From: Bacteroidales bacterium
GTDB lineage: Bacteria; Bacteroidota; Bacteroidia; Bacteroidales; UBA932
Length of the DNA stretch: 57,604 nucleotides
NCBI GenBank assembly: GCA_015060255.1
Contig: SUYV01000007.1
Coordinates: 1 to 57,604 of the forward strand
Direction of reading: 5' to 3'
A program made the translations under genes and the position numbers. The notes beneath the pieces were generated by a model, which saw only the letters and a list, made by a program, of their open reading frames with translations, ran no database searches and was not told where the DNA came from. The stretch's first letter is position 1; every line of letters starts with the position of its first letter. Below, in pieces: positions 40,166 through 48,657 of the stretch.

Positions 40166-40210
40166 GAAGTCTAACACAGCATTATTCGTATAACACTACA
40201 GATCAATCAG

Positions 40211-40317
40211 TTATAAAGCAAAGTGTGTTTAACCCCTGTTTTAAAGTATGGGTTAAACATACGCCATTTTATAAAACCCTGATTATCAATAATTTCCAAA
40301 AGAAAGCATGATAAACC
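40211..40317 (+). repeat. RAYT2-linked repeat with hairpin, second copy
   Basis: The hairpin at 40225-40260 has arms GTGTTTAACCC and GGGTTAAACAT, and the tail GATTATCAATAATTT begins 56 nt after the first arm, exactly as in the upstream copy (37559 to 37615). Its full extent is about 95 nt. It fills the gap between the convergent LuxR and feoB genes, where it could also act as a two-way terminator. Confidence 0.8.
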
Positions 40318-42768
40318 TTATATAAAAAGGCTGGCGAGGTTGAAGGTGATGAAGGCGGCAAGCCAGGCGAGGAGGATGGTGTAGACCGCCGTGATGATCG
40401 CCCACTTCCAGCCGCCGGCTTCGTTCTTTATGGCGATGAAGGTGGCGATGCATGGGAAGTACAGCAGGATGAAGACCATGTATGCCAGGGCTCCGGCCGG
40501 GGTGACAGACCTGACGAGAGCCTTCTGGAGACGGGTCTCGGCTCCGGTGTCTGCCACAGCCGACGACGAGACATTGTCGGCCTCAGCTGCCGGAGGAGTC
40601 TGAGGTTCTATCCATGTGGAGAGCTCCCCCACCGGCTGATCGTCTGCATACATCACTCCCAGAGTGCTGACTACCAGTTCTTTGGCACCGACTCCGGCCA
40701 CAATGCCGACGCCCATTCGCCAGTCGAAGCCGAGAGGTTCGAGGGCAGGTTCCATAGCCTTGCCGATATATCCTATGAATGAATGCTCCTGCTGCTCCTG
40801 CACAGAATCATATGCATCATGGTTAGGGAAATATCCCAGGAACCAGATAACCACCGAGCATACCAGAATGATTCCGCTCATCTTCTGGAGATATTGTCTG
40901 CCCTTCTCCCAAGTGTGCCTGAAGACAGACTTCGCTGTCGGAACACGATATGGCGGAAGCTCCATTACGAAAGGCAGGTCATCATCCTTGAAGAAGCGGC
41001 TCATCACTTTGGCGGCGAGGACGGCCAGGATGATGCCGAGGGCGTAGAGCCCGAGGAGCACCAGGCCGGCATGGCGTGGGAAGAATGCGCCCGCTATGAG
41101 TATATACACCGGCATTCTGCCTGCACAGGACATGAGAGGGATGATCAGTATGGTTATCAGACGGCTCTTGCGGCTCTCTATCATACGCGTCGCCATGATT
41201 GCAGGCACATTGCAGCCGAAACCCATGATCATAGGTATGAATGACTTGCCGTGCAGACCCATCTTGTGCATGAGCCTGTCCATGATGAAGGCAGCACGGG
41301 CCATATATCCGGAATCCTCCAGGAGGGATATGAACATATAGAGCAAGAGAATGTTCGGCAGGAAGACCAGCACGCTGCCCACGCCACCAATGACACCGTC
41401 GACAACGAGATCCTTCAGCCATCCGTCAGACATTACAGAAGAGACGAATGCAGCCACATGCTCCACAATCCATTCTATCCATATCATAGGATACTCTCCT
41501 ATGACGAAAGTGCCCTGGAACATCGCGTAGAGCAATATGATGAACACAGGGAATGCCAGCCACCTGTTAGTCACGACAGCATCGATCTTGTCCGTGACGG
41601 TATGCCTCTTCCTTCTGCCCTCATTAGGCTGATATGTCTCTGCAAGCGCGCCCTGGACGAATGCATACTTGGCATCGACAAGCGACGACTCCAGTCCCGA
41701 GCCCATCAGCTCGCGGACGCGGGAGTTCTCCTCATAGCGGGCCGAGATGATCTCGTCCCTGTTCGGCAGAGACTCCACCACAGCCTCGACTTCCTTGTCA
41801 TTCTCAAGATACTTGATGGCAAGGTATCTGGTTGAATACTTATATCGCAGATCATCATTCTTCTGGAGCAGAAGCTTTATGCGGTCTATGCTCTGCTCAA
41901 TCTCAGATCCGTGATTGATGTGGATGTGACGGGAAAGATGCGGATCGCTCTTCTCATAGACCTGTATGACTGTGTCGAAGAGCTGGTCTATGCCCTTGCC
42001 TGTGCGACTGACCGTCGGCACCACAGGCATACCCAGCAGATAACCCAACTGCTTGATATCCAGCTTGTCGCCCTTCTCCTGAAGTTCGTCATACATATTG
42101 AGAGCCATCACCACGCGGAGGTTCATGTCTATGAGCTGGGTGGTGAGGTAGAGGTTTCTCTGCAGGTTTGATGCGTCGACTACATTGACGACTATGTCGG
42201 GCATATCCTCAAGAAGATTCTTCCTTACATATAACTCTTCAGGACTATATGCCGACAGCGAATATGTGCCGGGAAGGTCGACCAGCGTGAACTTGTATCC
42301 CCCATGCTCGAACACGCCTTCCTTGGCGTCTACTGTCACGCCGCTGAAGTTGCCTACATGCTCATGACCGCCGGAGGCCATATTGAACAGAGATGTCTTT
42401 CCGCAGTTCGGATTGCCGACCAGGGCCACCTTTATGCTCCTGCGGCGTTCCTCGGCGAGAGTGTCCATCTCCCTCTCCAGCCACGAACCGTCAGCCTCAA
42501 GGGCCGCCAGGTTCTCGCCGGAGGTATGAAGTTCCTTAGCTTCGCTCTCACTGATCACCTCGATCTTTGCCGCCTCTTCGCGGCGCAACGATATCTTATA
42601 TCCGATTATCTCATATTCAATGGGGTCCCTGAGAGGGGCGTTAAGGATTACTTTCACCTTGTTGCCCTTCACAAAGCCCATCTCTATTATTCTCTTACGG
42701 AAACCACCGTGACCGTACACCTTTACGATCACGCCACGCTCCCCTGTCTTCAGTTCCGATAGTTTCAT
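40318..42768 (-). CDS. feoB: Ferrous iron transporter, FeoA-FeoB fusion
   Basis: An 816-residue fusion starting at ATG 42768 (MKLSELKTGERGVI). Residues 1-75 are a FeoA SH3-like domain (GGFRKRIIEMGFVKGNKVKVI…YEIIGYKISLRREEAAKI). A linker leads to the FeoB G domain with G1 GNPNCGKTSLFN, G2/G3 VTVDAKEG and DLPGTYSLSAYS, and G4 NMYDE, then the transmembrane core with the gate motifs (GFGCNVPAIMATR; LMSCAGRMPVYILIAGAFF). It imports Fe2+ across the inner membrane. Fused FeoAB is common in Bacteroidetes. A short acidic segment (PQTPPAAEADNVSSSAVADTGAE) interrupts the C-terminal part near residue 750. A -7 box lies at 42793. Confidence 0.96.
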   Translation of the reverse strand: MKLSELKTGERGVIVKVYGHGGFRKRIIEMGFVKGNKVKVILNAPLRDPIEYEIIGYKISLRREEAAKIEVISESEAKELHTSGENLAALEADGSWLEREMDTLAEERRRSIKVALVGNPNCGKTSLFNMASGGHEHVGNFSGVTVDAKEGVFEHGGYKFTLVDLPGTYSLSAYSPEELYVRKNLLEDMPDIVVNVVDASNLQRNLYLTTQLIDMNLRVVMALNMYDELQEKGDKLDIKQLGYLLGMPVVPTVSRTGKGIDQLFDTVIQVYEKSDPHLSRHIHINHGSEIEQSIDRIKLLLQKNDDLRYKYSTRYLAIKYLENDKEVEAVVESLPNRDEIISARYEENSRVRELMGSGLESSLVDAKYAFVQGALAETYQPNEGRRKRHTVTDKIDAVVTNRWLAFPVFIILLYAMFQGTFVIGEYPMIWIEWIVEHVAAFVSSVMSDGWLKDLVVDGVIGGVGSVLVFLPNILLLYMFISLLEDSGYMARAAFIMDRLMHKMGLHGKSFIPMIMGFGCNVPAIMATRMIESRKSRLITILIIPLMSCAGRMPVYILIAGAFFPRHAGLVLLGLYALGIILAVLAAKVMSRFFKDDDLPFVMELPPYRVPTAKSVFRHTWEKGRQYLQKMSGIILVCSVVIWFLGYFPNHDAYDSVQEQQEHSFIGYIGKAMEPALEPLGFDWRMGVGIVAGVGAKELVVSTLGVMYADDQPVGELSTWIEPQTPPAAEADNVSSSAVADTGAETRLQKALVRSVTPAGALAYMVFILLYFPCIATFIAIKNEAGGWKWAIITAVYTILLAWLAAFITFNLASLFI

Positions 42769-42792
42769 TTCTGTCTTGCTGCTAAAGCGCAG

Positions 42793-42800
42793 CAAAGGTA
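42793..42800 (-). promoter_or_regulatory. -7 box (TACCTTTG) for feoAB
   Basis: The minus strand reads TACCTTTG, 24 nt before the ATG at 42768. I see no obvious Fur-type palindrome beside it. Confidence 0.5.
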
Positions 42801-42839
42801 CGGATTAAAATCGTGCCGTTAAATCATCATTTATGGGGA

Positions 42840-43715
42840 TTATGCTATCTCGATAGTGTACAAACTTGAGAACTTCTCACCCGGGGCAAGATGATTCATC
42901 CAGTCCTTGTCCTTGTACTCACCCTCATATCCGGCTCTGTCGCAGCGGCCGTACCACGGCTCTATGCATATGAACGGGGCGACCTTGCCCGGAGGTGACC
43001 AGATGCCCACGACAGGGGCATCGAACGAGAGGGCGAGCCATGGAGAGCCGTCTGCACGGAGCATGTCCACGCGACCTATCTGAGAGTCCTGCAGCATGAT
43101 GGTGTCTATGGCATCGAAAGTATCCCTTTCAATAGGGAGTCTGCCGTCTTCCGGAATCACGAGAGGGTGTTTTGTGAGAGCATCGACGCAGCCTTTTTCC
43201 TTGATCCTGATGCACTCCAGGCCGTCTTTCCTGTCAAAGACGAAGAATCCGCGTTCCTGCTTTGCGGGATCATAATCCGGATAGATGAATGCCGGGTGGG
43301 CTCCGATCTGGAAATAGAGTTCACCGTCTGATGGGTTGACCACTTCCCAGATGACATCCAGGCTGTTTCCATGAAGTCTGTATGCAATCTCCAGCACAAA
43401 CCGGAACGGATATTTCTTCAAAGTCTCCTCGTCCGACTCAAGTCTGTAGCGGACTTCGGTGTCAGATGCGCTGACCAGAGTGAAGTCCATGTCACGGGCA
43501 AAGCCGTGCTGACCGAGCTCGTACTCTTTTCCATCAACCCTGTAGCGTTTCTCCCAGACGCTTCCGACTATAGGGAAAAGCACCGGCGAGCGGCGTCCCC
43601 AATATGCGGGATCGCCCTGCCACAGATATTCAGTCTCACCCTTGCGGATGCTCTGGAGCTCGGCTCCGTGGTCGCTGACAGTGACTGTCAGCACTTCATT
43701 CTTTAGTGTATGCAT
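42840..43715 (-). CDS. Aldose 1-epimerase-family protein (LacX-like)
   Basis: A 291-residue galactose mutarotase-like protein (VTVSDHGAELQSIRKGETEYLWQGDPAYWGRRSPVLFPIVG). The key elements are GQHGFARDMDF, the histidine in QIGAHPAFIYP and the acidic residue in ICIEPWYGRCD. It belongs to the LacX/YeaD-type group of cytoplasmic hexose or hexose-6-phosphate epimerases; the substrate is not known. It starts 5 nt after the unknown gene 43721-44275 and is probably co-transcribed with it from the minus-strand box at 44370. Confidence 0.9.
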   Translation of the reverse strand: MHTLKNEVLTVTVSDHGAELQSIRKGETEYLWQGDPAYWGRRSPVLFPIVGSVWEKRYRVDGKEYELGQHGFARDMDFTLVSASDTEVRYRLESDEETLKKYPFRFVLEIAYRLHGNSLDVIWEVVNPSDGELYFQIGAHPAFIYPDYDPAKQERGFFVFDRKDGLECIRIKEKGCVDALTKHPLVIPEDGRLPIERDTFDAIDTIMLQDSQIGRVDMLRADGSPWLALSFDAPVVGIWSPPGKVAPFICIEPWYGRCDRAGYEGEYKDKDWMNHLAPGEKFSSLYTIEIA

Positions 43716-43720
43716 AGCGG

Positions 43721-44275
43721 TTATCTTGATTTCAACATATCATATATGGCGGCAAATGTCCCAGGCTTTATCTTATATGCGACATCAGCGGCAAAAACTG
43801 CCTGCTGGGTACGTGAGAAGCGGGCCTGAGCCTCATTCTGCAGGTCGAATGTCTTGGCCACATAGTTGCCTATGCGGTGGCTCTCCAGGCGGAAGCCGGC
43901 CCTTTCCCGGAGCTCGCGCAGAGCGCGGCGACGGGCGAATATGCCGGCGTGCTGCCATGTGTCGAAGACCTCCTTGGCGAACTCGTGCAGGCTCGCAGCT
44001 GCCGCCGCCTCGAAGCGGGCGTCGTTCATCGCCGCGCGCAGCGGCTCCATACGGGCCTCCAGCTCAACCTTCAGAGCAGAGACATCCACAGTCGGCGCGT
44101 TCGCAGAATATGCCTGCAGATATGCCTGTGCGGCATCTTCCGCCACCTGCGGACCCGACGGGTCCAGCAGCGCTTCAAGCAGGTCATACGCACGAACCTG
44201 CTGATCAAGAGCAATCCTGCATGATGCCGCAGCCTCAATGTCAGCCGCGCATCTCTTTAAAAGTTCATTCATCAT
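43721..44275 (-). CDS. Unrecognised helical protein
   Basis: A 184-residue protein without signal peptide or membrane segment, rich in Ala, Glu and Arg and predicted to be almost wholly helical (DIEAAASCRIALDQQVRAYDLLEALL; FARRRALRELRERAGFRLE). I do not recognise the family. The end, FDLQNEAQARFSRTQQAVFAADVAYKIKPGTFAAIYDML, may be a separate small domain. Its start codon touches the first of three TTTWTAAGCACAAA-like repeats (W = A or T; one A/T change tolerated), and it is divergent from the RND efflux operon, which would suit a regulator or an operator-controlled gene. Function is open. Confidence 0.7.
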   Translation of the reverse strand: MMNELLKRCAADIEAAASCRIALDQQVRAYDLLEALLDPSGPQVAEDAAQAYLQAYSANAPTVDVSALKVELEARMEPLRAAMNDARFEAAAAASLHEFAKEVFDTWQHAGIFARRRALRELRERAGFRLESHRIGNYVAKTFDLQNEAQARFSRTQQAVFAADVAYKIKPGTFAAIYDMLKSR

Positions 44276-44364
44276 TTTAAAAGCACAAAAACGGGATCAT
44301 TTGTGTTTATAAGCACAAATTTACTATTTAAAAGCACAAAATCCAGCCTTTTTATGCTTTTAAA
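44275..44364. promoter_or_regulatory. Three AAGCACAAA direct repeats in the divergent efflux promoter region
   Basis: TTTTAAAAGCACAAA at 44275, TTTATAAGCACAAA at 44306 and TTTAAAAGCACAAA at 44327 are direct repeats. The middle one is also a palindrome with arms ATTTGTG (44299-44305) and CACAAAT (44314-44320), and TGCTTTTAAA at 44355 is an inverted partial copy. The array lies between the unknown gene and the RND operon, beside both promoters, and looks like an operator. Confidence 0.55.
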
Positions 44365-44369
44365 GAAAG

Positions 44370-44388
44370 CAAAGATAAAGTATCTTTG
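44370..44388. promoter_or_regulatory. Divergent -7 boxes for the efflux operon and the unknown gene
   Basis: CAAAGATA at 44370-44377 gives TATCTTTG on the minus strand (toward 44275). TATCTTTG at 44381-44388 faces the efflux operon, 22 nt before its ATG at 44411. The two boxes are 3 nt apart. Confidence 0.5.
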
Positions 44389-44410
44389 CAGGATAAAATC
44401 ACAGGCCTTA

Positions 44411-45529
44411 ATGAAAAGAAAGATTCTAGCACTCATCATCGGTGCGGCAGCACTGGCAGCCTGCCATCAGACGCAGGTAAAAAGCACACAGAAAGAGAAT
44501 TATTACGAGACGATGGAGGTCACCAGGAGTGACCGCACACTGACCACAGGCTACTCGGCAGCCATCAGCGGTGTGCAGACCGTCGAAATCCGTCCGCAGA
44601 TCAGCGGAATGATCACCGACATCCTCATCGAGGAGGGAGAAAGCGTGACAAAGGGACAGGTGCTCTTCGTCATAGACCAGACCCCGTACAAGGCGGCATA
44701 CGAGATCGCCGTCGCAAACGTCAAGAGCGCAGAGGCGGCCCTCTCGACAGCAAAGCTCATCCTTGAGAGCAACAAGGACCTGTACGAGCAGGATGTGGTG
44801 TCTGAGTTCGACCTCATGACAGCGCAGAACGACCTCGTGGAAGCGGAAGCAAAGCTCGCCCTCTGCAAGGCCGAGGAAGTCAATGCAAGCAACAACCTCT
44901 CATACACAGAAGTCCGCTCTCCGGTGAACGGAGTGGCATCCATGATCCCATACCGCGTCGGAGCGCTCGTGAACAGCAACATAGCGCAGCCGCTGGTGAC
45001 AGTGTCGGACGACAGCCGCGTATATGCATACTTCTCAATGGCTGAGAACCAGATGCTGGACATGGTGCAGCAGTACGGCTCGCTGAACAACGCCATAAGG
45101 CAGATGCCGGAAGTTGAGCTCATAATGAGTAACGGAGACAAATATGAACACACAGGAAAGATCAATGCGATAAGCGGAACCATCAGCGAAAGCACCGGAG
45201 CAGTCAGCATCAGGGCCGTATTCAATAACCGCAACCACCTCCTCCGTAACGGCGGAAGCGGCACAATCATCATCCCGATGACCCTGAAGAACTGCATAGT
45301 GATCCCTCAGGCAGCCACATACGAACTCCAGGACAGAGTGTTCGTATACAAAGTTGTGGACGGCAAGGCGTCAGCAACCGAGATCCACATCTCACCGCAG
45401 AACAACGGAGTGGAATACATTGTAGAGGACGGACTTGAAGTCGGAGACGTCATAGTAGCCGAGGGCGCCGGCCTCATAAAGGAAGGCACAACAATCAGAA
45501 GCAAGAGCGAGAAGGAGGCGGAGGAATAA
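44411..45529 (+). CDS. RND efflux periplasmic adaptor lipoprotein (AcrA/MexA-like)
   Basis: A 372-residue membrane fusion protein starting at ATG 44411 (IIGAAALAACHQTQ lipobox); the longer open frame upstream lacks a signal peptide. It has the barrel-sandwich/lipoyl halves (VEIRPQISGMITDILIEEGESVTKGQVLFVIDQTPYKAAYEIA and LSYTEVRSPVNGVASMIPYRVGALV), an alpha-hairpin between them and the beta-barrel and membrane-proximal parts. It joins the inner-membrane pump to the outer-membrane channel. Its stop overlaps the pump start (TAATG). Confidence 0.95.
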   Translation: MKRKILALIIGAAALAACHQTQVKSTQKENYYETMEVTRSDRTLTTGYSAAISGVQTVEIRPQISGMITDILIEEGESVTKGQVLFVIDQTPYKAAYEIAVANVKSAEAALSTAKLILESNKDLYEQDVVSEFDLMTAQNDLVEAEAKLALCKAEEVNASNNLSYTEVRSPVNGVASMIPYRVGALVNSNIAQPLVTVSDDSRVYAYFSMAENQMLDMVQQYGSLNNAIRQMPEVELIMSNGDKYEHTGKINAISGTISESTGAVSIRAVFNNRNHLLRNGGSGTIIIPMTLKNCIVIPQAATYELQDRVFVYKVVDGKASATEIHISPQNNGVEYIVEDGLEVGDVIVAEGAGLIKEGTTIRSKSEKEAEE

Positions 45530-48500
45530 TGAACATAAAGACATTCATAGACCGCCCGATCCTTGCGGGTGTGATCTCGGTGCTCATCCTCCTGCTGGGT
45601 ATCATAGGCCTGTCCCAGCTGCCTGTGGAGCAGTTTCCGGAGATTGCTCCGCCGACCGTGAGCGTGTCGGCGGCATATGCGGGAGCAAATGCCGAGACTG
45701 TGCAGAAGAGCGTGCTGGTGCCGCTCGAAGAGGCAATAAACGGAGTGGAGGACATGATGTACATGGTATCATCAGCCACCAACTCCGGATCGGCAAGCAT
45801 CCAGATTTATTTCAGACAGGGAACCGACGGAGACATGGCCATGGTGAACGTGCAGAACCGTATCGCCTCGGCTCAGAGTCTTCTGCCTGCGGAAGTCACG
45901 CGAAGCGGCGTGACTGTCCGCAAGCGCCAGACCAGCCGCATCAAGACGCTGGCGGTATACAGCCCTGACAATTCATTCGACAGGAAATTCATCACCAACT
46001 ACCTGAAGATCAACATCGAGCCGAGACTCTCGCGTATCGCAGGAGTCGGCGAGGTCGATGTGCGAGGCGGCGACTATTCGCTCCGTATATGGCTCGACCC
46101 GGGCAAGATGGGCAAGTATGGCCTGATGCCATCGGACATATCTGCTGTGCTCGCAGAGCAGAACCTTGAGGCTCCTACCGGCACCCTCGGAGCAGAGTCT
46201 GAGAACACATTCCGCTATGTGCTCAAATACAGGGGACGCTATGAGAACGTGACCGACTACGAAAACATGGTCATCCGTGCGGAAAGCGACGGTACTGTGC
46301 TGAGACTCAAGGACGTGGCAAGCATCGAGCTCGGAGAGAGGAGTTATGACTATGTAGGTCTGGTGAACGGCCACCCGGGAACAACCATAAGCATCTCACA
46401 GACATCAGGATCCAATGCAAACGAGATCATCGAGGCGGTTGACGCCGAGGTTGAGAGGATCCGTGCCGACCTCCCTAAAGGTCTGGACATCATAGACCTC
46501 ATGAGTACCAAGGACTTCCTCGACGCATCCATAAAGAATGTGATCAAGACCCTATTCGAGGCCATCCTTCTGGTGATCCTCGTGGTGTTCATCTTCCTTC
46601 AGAGCCTCCGCTCGACCATCATCCCGACTATCTCGATCATCGTGTCGCTGGTCGGCACATTCGCCTTCCTGATGGTGGCGGGATTCAGCCTCAACATGAT
46701 CACTCTCTTCGCCCTTGTGCTTGTCATCGGAACGGTGGTGGACGACTCCATCGTCGTGGTGGAGGCGGTCCAGGCGAAGTTCGACATGGGATACAAATCC
46801 GCATACAGGGCAACTGTAGACGCCATGGGTGGCATTTCCACCGCCCTCATCGCAACTACATTCGTATTCATGGCCGTGTTCATCCCGGTGAGTTTCATGG
46901 GAGGAACAACAGGTACATTCTACACGCAGTTCGGTCTGACGATGGCAGTAGCGGTGGGTATTTCGCTCGTGAACTCGCTCACCCTTTCCCCTGCCCTCTG
47001 CGCCCTGATAATGACTCCGCACGAGGAAATCATCGAAGGACAGAAGGCCAGTTTCTCAAGCCGCTTCCACAAGGCTTTCGACTCGGCATTCGGAGCCGTA
47101 GTGAACAAATACAAGCACATCGTGCTCTTCATGTTCAAGCGCAAGTGGCTGACAGCGATACTGCTTGTCATCGCCTGCGGTGGACTTGTCTATCTCATGA
47201 ACACGACCAAGACAGGACTCGTACCTAAGGAGGATATGGGATCAATAAACATGGACATCCGCACCCCTCCGGGTACCAACATCGCCGAAACCGACAAGGT
47301 CCTCACTGAGATAGACCGCAGGATCAGCACCATCCCTCAGATCGAGGCATACTCGAGGACTACAGGATGGGGAATGATGTTCGGACAGGGCTCGTCTACC
47401 GGTAACTTCGTCATCAGGCTCAAGGACTGGGATCTCCGCAAGGGCAAGGGCGACGACATCGACTCGGTCATCGAGGAAATGTATGCCCGCACGGCGGACA
47501 TCACTTCGGCCGATATCATGATATACACACGAGGAATGATTCCGGGATACGGTGCCAGCAACGGCTTCGAGGTGTATGTGCAGGACCAGAAGGGCGGCAA
47601 GCTCGAAGACCTGCAGAAGATCACCAACGACTTCATCATAGAACTGAACAAACGCCCTGAAGTGTCGCGTGCAAAGACTTCGTTCGACACCAAGTTCCCT
47701 ATGTATCTGGTCGAGGTGGATGCCGTACAGTGCAAGAGAAACGGCATTTCGCCGGGCGATGTGCTCAGCGTGCTCGCCGGATATGTGGGAGGAAGCTATG
47801 CATCCAACATGAACAGGTTCTCGAAGCTCTACCGCGTGATGCTGCAGGCTGCTCCGGAGTTCCGTCTGGACACAGAATCGCTCCAGAACATGTTCGTACG
47901 CACTTCTGCAGGCGAGATGTCTCCAATCAACCAGTATCTCAAGCTGACGCGCATATACGGACCGCAGTCCATCTCCCGCTTCAACCTCTTCACCGCGATT
48001 TCGGTGAACGGACAGGCGGCCGAGGGCTACAGTTCGGGACAGGCCATCCAGGCCGTCCGCGAAGTGGCCGCCCAGACCCTGCCGGCAGGATACGGATATG
48101 AATTCGGAGGCATGTCGCGCGAAGAGGCTGATACAGGAAACTCGGTGGCTGTGATCTTCGGCATATGCGTAGTGTTCATATTCCTCATCCTCTGCGCGCT
48201 GTATGAGAGCCTGTTCATCCCTGTGGTGATCATCCTCTCAGTACCGTTCGGACTTGCCGGAAGCTTCCTTTTCGCAAGGATGTTCGGACTGGAGAACAAC
48301 ATCTATCTGCAGATCGGTCTGCTGATGCTCATAGGACTCCTGGCCAAGACCGCCATCCTTCTGACCGAGTATGCTTCGCAGAAGAGAGCAGAAGGAATGT
48401 CCATCACCATGGCCGCGATGTCTGCCGCCAAGGCACGTCTGAGGCCGATCCTGATGACTTCGCTCACCATGATCTTCGGTATGCTTCCGCTCATGTTCGC

Positions 48501-48657
48501 GAGCGGCGTGGGAGCGAACGGAAACATCTCCATCGGTGTGGGAACCGTGGGAGGAATGCTCATCGGAACGCTTGCGCTCATCATCGTGGTGCCTGCGCTG
48601 TTCATCGTATTCCAGTATATCGAGGAGAAGGTAATGCCTAAACGAGACAGAGAATGA
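45529..48657 (+). CDS. RND multidrug efflux permease (HAE1, AcrB-like)
   Basis: A 1042-residue proton-driven pump with the standard 12 membrane helices and two large periplasmic loops. It begins MNIKTFIDRPILAGVISVLILLLG and has the proton-relay pair Asp405-Asp406 in IGTVVDDSIVVVEAV, the motif ALIATTFVFMAVFIPVSFMGG and the C-terminal repeat counterpart LLMLIGLLAKTAILLTEYA. Length and motifs match the hydrophobe/amphiphile family that exports antibiotics, bile acids and detergents. The stop overlaps the channel gene start (ATGA), so all three parts are translationally coupled. Confidence 0.97.
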   Translation: MNIKTFIDRPILAGVISVLILLLGIIGLSQLPVEQFPEIAPPTVSVSAAYAGANAETVQKSVLVPLEEAINGVEDMMYMVSSATNSGSASIQIYFRQGTDGDMAMVNVQNRIASAQSLLPAEVTRSGVTVRKRQTSRIKTLAVYSPDNSFDRKFITNYLKINIEPRLSRIAGVGEVDVRGGDYSLRIWLDPGKMGKYGLMPSDISAVLAEQNLEAPTGTLGAESENTFRYVLKYRGRYENVTDYENMVIRAESDGTVLRLKDVASIELGERSYDYVGLVNGHPGTTISISQTSGSNANEIIEAVDAEVERIRADLPKGLDIIDLMSTKDFLDASIKNVIKTLFEAILLVILVVFIFLQSLRSTIIPTISIIVSLVGTFAFLMVAGFSLNMITLFALVLVIGTVVDDSIVVVEAVQAKFDMGYKSAYRATVDAMGGISTALIATTFVFMAVFIPVSFMGGTTGTFYTQFGLTMAVAVGISLVNSLTLSPALCALIMTPHEEIIEGQKASFSSRFHKAFDSAFGAVVNKYKHIVLFMFKRKWLTAILLVIACGGLVYLMNTTKTGLVPKEDMGSINMDIRTPPGTNIAETDKVLTEIDRRISTIPQIEAYSRTTGWGMMFGQGSSTGNFVIRLKDWDLRKGKGDDIDSVIEEMYARTADITSADIMIYTRGMIPGYGASNGFEVYVQDQKGGKLEDLQKITNDFIIELNKRPEVSRAKTSFDTKFPMYLVEVDAVQCKRNGISPGDVLSVLAGYVGGSYASNMNRFSKLYRVMLQAAPEFRLDTESLQNMFVRTSAGEMSPINQYLKLTRIYGPQSISRFNLFTAISVNGQAAEGYSSGQAIQAVREVAAQTLPAGYGYEFGGMSREEADTGNSVAVIFGICVVFIFLILCALYESLFIPVVIILSVPFGLAGSFLFARMFGLENNIYLQIGLLMLIGLLAKTAILLTEYASQKRAEGMSITMAAMSAAKARLRPILMTSLTMIFGMLPLMFASGVGANGNISIGVGTVGGMLIGTLALIIVVPALFIVFQYIEEKVMPKRDRE

